Source of the DNA: Planctomycetes bacterium RIFCSPHIGHO2_12_FULL_52_36
GTDB taxonomy: Bacteria; Planctomycetota; Brocadiia; Brocadiales; Bathyanammoxibiaceae
Direction: 5' to 3'
DNA length: 6,880 bases
NCBI GenBank assembly: GCA_001828545.1
Contig: MHYW01000045.1
Coordinates: 5,187-12,066 of the forward strand
Shown here: piece by piece, positions 1 to 4,113 of the stretch
Position numbering within the stretch: position 1 is the first letter of the stretch
Layout: each line of letters begins with the position of its first letter
Made by a program: the position numbers and the translations under genes
Notes under the pieces: model-generated
Seen by the model: only the letters and a program-made list of their open reading frames with translations
Database searches by the model: none
Told to the model about the DNA's origin: nothing

Positions 1-277
1 TCTCCAACAAGTAAGTTGTAATTAATAACAATTTCCCGGTATTTTTAATCCTGCAAATAATTGCAATCTCCCTCCCATCCGTTGTAGGACCAACAACCTC
101 GTAACGCCTTCCTCTTGGGTCTCTAGTAAACCTGCGTCTTACTCGTCCATTGGCAATAGCCACTTCAACATCCACCAGGGTAAGATTATCATCGGCCATT
201 TCTTCAAAAAAGTGTGGAGTAGTAAACTCGTACTCCCTCCTGGCTATTTTTTCTCTGATTATGTGAATAATAGCCAA
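1..277 (-). CDS. DUF4258 domain protein, possible toxin-like (3' end outside window)
   Basis: Reading leftward there is an open frame of 92 codons that continues past the window edge. The translation contains TTPHFFEEMADDNL near residues 19-32, RRRFTRDPRGRRYEVVG at 47-63, and a hydrophobic strand-rich end (REIAIICRIKNTGKLLLITTY, split here at 69-78 and 79-89). This layout is typical of DUF4258 proteins: an H-F-x-E-x-M-like helix, a basic turn, then paired beta strands. Family members often resemble RelE/MqsR-like toxins and commonly sit beside a YgiT-type zinc-finger antitoxin. A partner would lie beyond the left edge, so that role is inference. The start is TTG at 277..275: an in-frame stop lies two codons upstream of it, and there is no earlier start. 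A GTAGAGG Shine-Dalgarno overlaps the trpF stop codon. The 14-nt spacing implies cotranscription with trpF. Confidence 0.75.
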   Translation of the reverse strand, partial: MAIIHIIREKIARREYEFTTPHFFEEMADDNLTLVDVEVAIANGRVRRRFTRDPRGRRYEVVGPTTDGREIAIICRIKNTGKLLLITTYLLE

Positions 278-291
278 CGATAGCTAAACCT

Positions 292-1077
292 CTACATCTT
301 GCCGCATTTGACTGCCTGGATGAATTCCTTAACCAACCGCCTATCCTTCTTCCCAGGGCTGGACTCTACACCGGAAGAGACGTCTACTGCATAGGGTCTC
401 ACCGCACGTATTGCCGTTTGTACATTTTCAGGGTTCAATCCCCCCGACAGGATAATGGTACCCAATTGCCTGGCCTCCCTGGCCGGTCCCCAGGGAAAGG
501 TCTTGCCCGTACCCCCTAACTTCCCCCGCACGTAACTATCCAGTAGAAAGGCGTGGGCCTCGTATTTGCCTAATTTGGCTAAATCCCTCCTCGTCCTCAC
601 CCTGACGGCCTTGATGATCCAAAACTGCCTGCTAACAAAGTTCCCTCCCCCTTGATGGGGGAGGGTAGGGTGGGGGTGAATACCACCCTCCCCCCTGTAC
701 CAATCAGGTACAGGGCCAGGTTCAGAGCTTTGCCCTGTACCCTTGTGGTGCAGGGCCTTCCCCCTCCCCTCAAGGGAGGGGGAATCTAAAAATCCACAAA
801 GGCATTCCACATAATCCGGCGTCTCCCTACCGTGGAGTTGCACGGCCTTAAGGCCCGTGTGGGTGGCAACGTCCAGCACCCGCCCTATCTCTTCATCCAC
901 AAAGACCCCTACCGGGGTGACAAAGGGTGGGAGCCGTCTGATTATGTCTCTGGCCCTATTGGTAGAAATTTGACGAGGACTCGGGGCAAAGACGAAACCC
1001 AGGGCGTCTGCCCCCAACTCTACGGCCATCCTGGCATCCACAAGATTCGTTATGCCACATATCTTTACTTTTACCAT
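292..1077 (-). CDS. trpF: Phosphoribosylanthranilate isomerase with an in-frame repeat insertion
   Basis: TrpF converts N-(5'-phosphoribosyl)anthranilate to CdRP in cytoplasmic tryptophan synthesis. Family signatures are all present: KICGITN at 5-11 with the catalytic Cys7, GADALGFVF at 22-30, VGVFVDE at 56-62, AVQLHG at 78-83, LLDSYV at 178-183 with the catalytic-type Asp180, GGTGKTFPW at 188-196, LSGGLNPENV at 210-219 and VDVSSGVESSPGKKD at 231-245. The protein is 261 aa, against about 200-210 for the family. The excess is residues about 98-150, which are Gly/Pro/His-rich, unlike any TrpF segment, and encoded by a hairpin-rich repeat. The insertion lies between helix alpha4 and strand beta5 (WIIKAVRV), on the barrel face opposite the active site, so activity may survive. 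The start is ATG at 1077 with only a weak AAGAG upstream. The gene lies 142 nt after purH on the same strand and is probably in the same transcript. An isolated trpF away from other trp genes is common in many phyla. Confidence 0.93.
   Translation of the reverse strand: MVKVKICGITNLVDARMAVELGADALGFVFAPSPRQISTNRARDIIRRLPPFVTPVGVFVDEEIGRVLDVATHTGLKAVQLHGRETPDYVECLCGFLDSPSLEGRGKALHHKGTGQSSEPGPVPDWYRGEGGIHPHPTLPHQGGGNFVSRQFWIIKAVRVRTRRDLAKLGKYEAHAFLLDSYVRGKLGGTGKTFPWGPAREARQLGTIILSGGLNPENVQTAIRAVRPYAVDVSSGVESSPGKKDRRLVKEFIQAVKCGKM
641..784. repeat. Compound palindromic element inserted in frame inside trpF
   Basis: Four back-to-back hairpins, each with a 5-nt loop, fill this segment. The stems are 643-651/657-665 (9 bp, arm CCCTCCCCC), 693-701/707-715 (9 bp, arm CCCTGTACC), 732-741/747-756 (10 bp with one G-T pair, arm GCCCTGTACC) and 758-768/774-784 (11 bp, arm TTCCCCCTCCC). 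The two outer hairpins are related to each other in inverted orientation, like terminal inverted repeats of about 25 bp. The two inner ones share CCCTGTACC. The segment has no stop codon in the trpF frame and encodes residues 98-145. It resembles MITE/REP-like or Rickettsia RPE-like elements that enter proteins in frame. It encodes no transposase, so mobility is inferred. Confidence 0.8.
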
Positions 1078-1098
1078 ACTCTTGCCATTTTACGAAGT

Positions 1099-1117
1099 CC
1101 AGCGACTATGTCGCTGG
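1099..1117. repeat. 8-bp perfect hairpin just upstream of trpF
   Basis: Arms CCAGCGAC (1099-1106) and GTCGCTGG (1110-1117) enclose a 3-nt loop. In the minus-strand transcript the hairpin ends about 20 nt before the trpF ATG. No T-run follows it in either direction, so it is not an intrinsic terminator. It may be a REP-like unit or a structure affecting trpF translation. Confidence 0.6.
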
Positions 1118-1120
1118 TGC

Positions 1121-1212
1121 GGGTCCATTGACACGGTGAACCACGCAGGGTTCACCGCAGGGGTTCATGGCAGGCCATGCACCCCACGTGGTGCGTGGCA
1201 GTCAATGGACTC
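1121..1212. repeat. Branched inverted-repeat structure in the purH-trpF gap
   Basis: A perfect 10-bp outer inverted repeat (GTCCATTGAC at 1123-1132, GTCAATGGAC at 1201-1210) encloses a perfect 8-bp hairpin (1135-1142/1149-1156, arm GGTGAACC). It also encloses a 10-bp hairpin with one wobble pair (1174-1183/1190-1199). A near-direct repeat CGCAGGG(G)TTCA occurs at about 1144 and 1156. The structure nearly fills the 142-nt intergenic space. There is no reading frame or T-tract, and its function is unknown. Confidence 0.6.
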
Positions 1213-1219
1213 CAAACCA

Positions 1220-2806
1220 TCAGTGCCTGAAATGGCGGCGACCCGTGAAGACCATGGCTAGGCCGTGCTCCTCCGCCGCCTTGATGACCTCTTCGTCCTT
1301 TGTGGACCCGCCTGGCTGGATTACGGCCTTCACTCCTGCCCTGGCCGCAAGGTCAATACTGTCCCTGAAGGGGAAGAATGCATCGGAGGCCATGACTGCG
1401 CCCCGGGCCCTTGGGCCTGCCTTTTTCAGGGCTATCTCCACGGCATCCACCCTGCTCATCTGCCCCGCCCCTACCCCTACTACGGCCCCCTCCCTGGCCA
1501 GCACAATGGCATTGGACTTCACGTGTTTTGCTACAATCCATGCAAACCTCATATCCCGCATATCTTCAATGGCAGGGCTGGCCGTGGTAACGACCTTCCC
1601 GTCCGAGGTGTACCTCTGGTCATCTATGTCCCTCGTCTGGACCAGGATGCCCCCTCCGACCCTCTTTATGTCCAATGAAGGCGTGGGCCTTAACAGGGGG
1701 CCCACTTCCAGTAGCCGTAAGTCCTGCCCCCACTTCCTGCGGGTCCGCAGGACTTTCAGGGCCTCTCGTGAGAAAGACGGGGCTACAATTGCCTCCACGA
1801 AATGTCCCGGGGAAGTAACCTCCTCCGCTGTCTCCTCATCCACCTCCCTGTTGAACCCAATTATACACCCGAAGGCCGATACAGGGTCTCCACTGTAGGC
1901 CCTGCGGAAGGCCTCTACAAGGGTATTGGCACAGCCTGCGCCGCAGGGATTCGTATGCTTTACTATCACGGCCCCGGCCTCCTCAAACTCCCTTACCAAC
2001 TCCAGGGAGGCATCCAGGTCCAGGATATTATTAAAGGAGAGTTCCTTCCCGCTGAGCTGCTTGAGGCTGGAGACACCCCCACCTGGGGTGGTTCCCTGTC
2101 CCTCCTCTATGTAGAAGGCGGCGGACTGGTGGGGATTCTCGCCGTAGCGTAGGTCTTGCCTCTTGACGAACTCCAGGGTAAGACAGGATGGGAAGGGTTG
2201 CCCATGACCGGGTAATCCGCCTCTGGCGGCAAAGAAATCGGCAATGGCCCTATCGTACTGGGACGTCCTTCTAAAGGCCTCCCGGGCCAGCCCGAAGCAA
2301 AACTCCTCCGATAACTCTCCACGGCCCTCTTCCAGCCTCCTTAAGACCTCCTCGTACTGCCCTGGCTCCACCACCACTGCTGCATGTTTATAATTCTTTG
2401 CGGCGGCCCGAATCATGGCAGGCCCGCCCACGTCTATGTTTTCCACTACTTCCTCAAGAGGGGCCTTCCCGGCCGCTACCTTCTCAAATGGGTAGAGGTT
2501 GACCACCACCATGTCAATGGGGAGGATACCCAGTTCCTTCATCTGCTTGAGATGGGAGGGGTTATCTCTTATGGCCAGAAGTCCTCCGTGAATCTTGGGG
2601 TGCAGGGTCTTGACCCTCCCGTCCATGACCTCCGGGAAGCCCGTATATTGCGACACCTCAATGACCTCTAACCCCTCGTCCCTCAGAAGTCTTGCCGTCC
2701 CCCCTGAGGAGATAAGTTCCACCCCCAGACGCCTGAGTGCGGCAGCAAAACTTACTATACCCCCCTTGTCATAAACACTTATAAGAGCTCTATTTATCTT
2801 GGCCAT
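1220..2806 (-). CDS. purH: Bifunctional AICAR formyltransferase / IMP cyclohydrolase
   Basis: PurH performs the last two steps of de novo IMP synthesis in the cytoplasm: formylation of AICAR with 10-formyl-THF, then ring closure. The 528-aa length is normal for the family. The N-terminal MGS-like cyclohydrolase domain (about 1-150) shows RALISVYDKGG, SSGGTA, DGRVKTLHPKIHGG at 62-75 and NIDVGGPAMIRAAAKN at 123-138. The C-terminal formyltransferase domain has RYGENPHQ at 220-227, KHTNPCG at 283-289 with the catalytic Lys-His pair, KSNAIV at 430-435, DAFFPFRD at 475-482, IQPGGS at 496-501, and the usual terminal FTGRRHFRH. The ATG at 2806 has AAGGA about 10 nt upstream. It is the first gene of a leftward unit with trpF and the DUF4258 gene, behind a strong promoter at 2868..2841. 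No key residue appears to be missing. Confidence 0.98.
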   Translation of the reverse strand: MAKINRALISVYDKGGIVSFAAALRRLGVELISSGGTARLLRDEGLEVIEVSQYTGFPEVMDGRVKTLHPKIHGGLLAIRDNPSHLKQMKELGILPIDMVVVNLYPFEKVAAGKAPLEEVVENIDVGGPAMIRAAAKNYKHAAVVVEPGQYEEVLRRLEEGRGELSEEFCFGLAREAFRRTSQYDRAIADFFAARGGLPGHGQPFPSCLTLEFVKRQDLRYGENPHQSAAFYIEEGQGTTPGGGVSSLKQLSGKELSFNNILDLDASLELVREFEEAGAVIVKHTNPCGAGCANTLVEAFRRAYSGDPVSAFGCIIGFNREVDEETAEEVTSPGHFVEAIVAPSFSREALKVLRTRRKWGQDLRLLEVGPLLRPTPSLDIKRVGGGILVQTRDIDDQRYTSDGKVVTTASPAIEDMRDMRFAWIVAKHVKSNAIVLAREGAVVGVGAGQMSRVDAVEIALKKAGPRARGAVMASDAFFPFRDSIDLAARAGVKAVIQPGGSTKDEEVIKAAEEHGLAMVFTGRRHFRH

Positions 2807-2840
2807 AGGGGTTGCGTCCTTACATGCAAATTAAAAACAG

Positions 2841-2868
2841 ATTATAACAAACGAGAGGGCCGTGTCAA
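2841..2868 (-). promoter_or_regulatory. Sigma70-type promoter of the purH-trpF unit
   Basis: Read on the minus strand, a consensus -35 TTGACA (2868..2863) is followed by a 16-nt spacer and a consensus -10 TATAAT (2846..2841). Initiation would fall near 2834, giving a leader of under 30 nt before the purH ATG. I see no obvious PurR-type operator or room for a purine riboswitch, so purH may be expressed constitutively. Confidence 0.85.
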
Positions 2869-2879
2869 AGGATATACAA

Positions 2880-3004
2880 GAATTAAGAATTCAGAAGCCA
2901 GAAGACAGTAGTCAGGGGTCAACAGTCAGCAAAAAGCAGTCAGCTTGCTGATTGCTGACTACTGTATTCTTTATTCCTTCCCTGGTCCCCAACCCCTGGC
3001 CTCT
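2880..3004. repeat. Heptad-repeat palindrome 1
   Basis: The left arm (2880-2944) is nine consecutive degenerate 7-mers of consensus GNAGTCA, for example GAAGACA at 2901 and GTAGTCA at 2908. The right arm (2947-3004) is eight 7-mers of the reverse-complement type, for example TGATTGC at 2949 and TGACTAC at 2956. The innermost parts pair best: ACAGTAGTCAG at 2905-2915 is the exact reverse complement of CTGACTACTGT at 2954-2964. The array lies directly upstream of the purH -35 box, in the divergent gap. It is non-coding. Confidence 0.8.
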
Positions 3005-3291
3005 AAATAAGGACACATGTCTATATACTCCACTTACCTTCTAAATTTTGTTCTTGACATTCATTCGTGTTTCTGCTATTTTCCTAACCATTGGGTTTCC
3101 TGGACGTAGTTTCAGGGTAACTTATGGATAAAATCTGCAAAGATTGCCTCACGATAATAACTCCTATTTAGGGAGTCTTCTCTATCTGGCTCTTCACCGA
3201 ATACTCCAGCATCCTGGAAATTTCTGTGCCTCCTTATGGCTACAGTCATAGGGGAGGAAAGGAGGAGAAAGAGGGGAGATTGGGAGTAGAG
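3005..3291 (+). other. Non-coding leader region before the small-protein cluster
   Basis: This is the rest of the 535-bp divergent gap between purH and the first small gene. Apart from the candidate promoter at 3054-3082, it holds an uninterrupted 30-nt purine tract (3250-3279) and a weak 5-bp inverted repeat near 3160-3175 (ACTCC/GGAGT). I see no convincing gene or RNA element in it. Confidence 0.5.
3054..3082 (+). promoter_or_regulatory. Candidate promoter for the Cys-rich protein cluster
   Basis: A consensus -35 TTGACA (3054-3059) is followed by a 17-nt spacer and TATTTT (3077-3082), which matches 4 of 6 bases of the -10 consensus. It would give an unusually long leader of about 250 nt before the first small gene. 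A closer, weaker promoter cannot be excluded. Confidence 0.5.
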
Positions 3292-3341
3292 GTTTAATCT
3301 TGGTGTATGTTTTTAGTTTCTAAACATTTACGGAGGGTAAA

Positions 3342-3530
3342 ATGCTTAAGAGCGTAGTTCTGGTAGCAGGTCTTCTGGTTGCCGTAGCAGTGGCTACTGG
3401 CCCCCTGGGTGTAAGCCTGGTTACGGATAGTTCAGTGATGGCTGCCACCGTGTGTGAGAAGTGCAAACATGAGAAGTGTCCAGGTGGTCCCGATGGCTGC
3501 AAGAAGTGCCCTGATTGCCAGAAGAAGTAG
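3342..3530 (+). CDS. Small exported six-cysteine protein, copy 1
   Basis: I do not recognise this 62-aa family. The N-terminus looks like a Sec signal peptide: Lys3, a hydrophobic core about 5-19, and an AxA-like site in SSVMAA near residue 35. That leaves a mature peptide of only about 27 residues. The mature part has Cys at 38, 41, 46, 53, 56 and 59 (CxxC-x4-C-x6-CxxCxxC), one His at 43, and many Lys residues. This spacing suggests metal binding or disulfide cross-linking. There is no CxxCH, so haem attachment is unlikely. The ATG has GGAGGG 4 nt upstream. It is the first of three consecutive exported Cys-rich genes and is about 87% identical to the next (54 of 62 residues). Conservation between the copies supports a real coding gene. 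Export is a prediction and the function is unknown. Confidence 0.88.
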   Translation: MLKSVVLVAGLLVAVAVATGPLGVSLVTDSSVMAATVCEKCKHEKCPGGPDGCKKCPDCQKK

Positions 3531-3542
3531 GGAATATAGTTT

Positions 3543-3571
3543 CCCCTCTGGAGAGCAGGGGTTTAATTTTT
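3543..3571 (+). terminator. Weak possible terminator or attenuator between copies 1 and 2
   Basis: A 5-bp stem (CCCCT 3543-3547, AGGGG 3557-3561) with a 9-nt loop precedes a T-rich stretch TTTAATTTTT. The stem is short, so this may reduce readthrough rather than stop transcription, or it may be chance. Confidence 0.25.
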
Positions 3572-3610
3572 GTGTATGTCTCTAATTTCTAAACCTTTAG
3601 GAGGAGTAAA

Positions 3611-3799
3611 ATGTTTAAGAGCTTAGTTCTGGTAGCAGGTCTTCTAGTTGCCGTAGTAGTGGCTACTGGCCCCCTGGGCGTAAGCCTGGTTACGGATAGT
3701 TCAGTGATGGCTGCCGCCGTGTGTGACAAGTGCAAGCATGAGAAGTGTCCAGGTGGAGAGAAGGGTTGCGAGAAGTGCCCTGACTGCCAGAAGAAGTAA
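3611..3799 (+). CDS. Small exported six-cysteine protein, copy 2
   Basis: This is a 62-aa paralogue of the preceding gene with the same signal-like N-terminus (residues about 1-35) and identical cysteine positions (38, 41, 46, 53, 56, 59) and His43. The eight differences fall at residues 2, 5, 16, 36, 39, 50, 51 and 54. In the loop between the third and fourth Cys, Pro-Asp becomes Glu-Lys, and Lys54 becomes Glu. All Cys, Gly-Gly and Pro residues of the mature part are kept, which suggests selection on the scaffold. A strong AGGAGGAG site lies 4 nt before the ATG. It is followed 11 nt later by the third small gene, so the two are almost certainly cotranscribed. The family is not recognised. 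A metal-binding or redox role at the cell envelope is inferred from the Cys pattern only. Confidence 0.88.
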   Translation: MFKSLVLVAGLLVAVVVATGPLGVSLVTDSSVMAAAVCDKCKHEKCPGGEKGCEKCPDCQKK

Positions 3800-3810
3800 G
3801 GGAGGACTAA

Positions 3811-3990
3811 ATGTTGAAAAGAGCTCTACTTACTGTTTCTGTGGTAGCACTTGTGGTTGGTATGGCACCTGCTAATTGGGTTTCTCAAGGTGCTGGCATA
3901 GCCTATGCGGAAAAGTGTACCTGCAAGCAGGGTTGCAAGTGCGACCATTGCAGTGGGAAATCCCAGGAATGCAAGTGCCCTAAGTACTAA
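3811..3990 (+). CDS. Small exported metallothionein-like protein
   Basis: This 59-aa protein has Lys3-Arg4, a hydrophobic segment about 5-19 and a consensus AYA signal-peptidase site at 31-33. Cleavage there would leave a 26-residue mature peptide. That peptide has seven Cys at 36, 38, 42, 44, 47, 54 and 56 (CxC-x3-CxCxxC-x6-CxC) plus His46, with Lys between them. Repeated CxC and CxxC are typical of metallothioneins and copper-binding peptides. Known bacterial metallothioneins such as SmtA are cytoplasmic, so an exported one would be unusual. GGGAGG overlaps the region just after the upstream stop codon, 5 nt before the ATG, so translation is closely linked to copy 2. It shares layout but little sequence with the two upstream proteins. 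The gene is short but well supported by its ribosome site, signal peptide and composition. Function is inferred. Confidence 0.85.
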   Translation: MLKRALLTVSVVALVVGMAPANWVSQGAGIAYAEKCTCKQGCKCDHCSGKSQECKCPKY

Positions 3991-4003
3991 CCAGAAGGGT
4001 CTG

Positions 4004-4032
4004 GTAGGGGCACGACATCGTCGTGCCCCTAC
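4004..4032. repeat. 13-bp perfect palindrome, REP-like
   Basis: Arms GTAGGGGCACGAC (4004-4016) and GTCGTGCCCCTAC (4020-4032) pair without mismatch around a 3-nt loop, 13 nt after the third small gene. No T-run follows. It resembles the GTAGGGGC...GCCCCTAC palindromes that are dispersed in many environmental bacterial genomes. It may protect the mRNA 3' end. Confidence 0.75.
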
Positions 4033-4040
4033 GTCTATCC

Positions 4041-4086
4041 AGGAGGCTATCCGTCTAGTAAATTGAGACGGAGGCCTCCTTTTTTT
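4041..4086 (+). terminator. Intrinsic terminator of the Cys-rich cluster
   Basis: The outer stem AGGAGGC (4041-4047) pairs with GCCTCCT (4074-4080). The inner stem TCCGTCT (4050-4056) pairs with AGACGGA (4066-4072), around a 9-nt loop. T4080 and the six following bases form a run of seven T. It lies only 27 nt before the chosen start of the permease gene, so that gene needs its own promoter or readthrough. Confidence 0.85.
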
Positions 4087-4113
4087 ATCACATTAGAGGT
4101 ACTGCCTGTACTC

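Larger units (their letters stand above)
3292..3799 (+). repeat. 269-bp tandem duplication carrying two Cys-rich genes
   Basis: Copy 1 starts at about 3292 and copy 2 at about 3561. The offset is exactly 269 bp throughout, for both the leader and the ATGs. The 50-nt leaders match at about 40 positions and the coding parts at roughly 90%. Each copy has its own leader (beginning GTTTAAT and including TTTCTAAAC), ribosome site and gene. Some substitutions are silent and some change charge, so the copies are recent but already diverging. Confidence 0.9.

Noticed and set aside
635..801. ACAAAG at both sides of the trpF insertion as a target-site duplication
   Set aside because: The copies start 161 bp apart, not a multiple of three, and the 6-mer is A-rich. 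An in-frame insertion with this duplication would need a further indel, so it may be chance.
1121..1212. Cloverleaf-like fold as a tRNA or tRNA-like RNA
   Set aside because: Stem lengths, missing T-loop and anticodon-arm signatures and the 10-bp closing stem do not fit a tRNA.
1167..1898. Long plus-strand open frame (243 codons) opposite purH
   Set aside because: It lies wholly antisense to a well-supported purH, has no family features or ribosome site, and its composition is that of a complementary strand.
3124..3171. A 15-codon open frame starting MDKICKDC as a leader peptide
   Set aside because: The ribosome site is weak, the frame is very short, and the following inverted repeat is only 5 bp without a clear antiterminator.
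3453..3530. Cys motifs of the small proteins as c-type haem sites
   Set aside because: No CxxCH is present in any of the three proteins; the nearest His does not follow a CxxC.
4063..4065. TTG as the permease start codon
   Set aside because: It sits in the loop of an intrinsic terminator and lacks a ribosome site. The extra 17 residues are encoded largely by the terminator stem and T-run.
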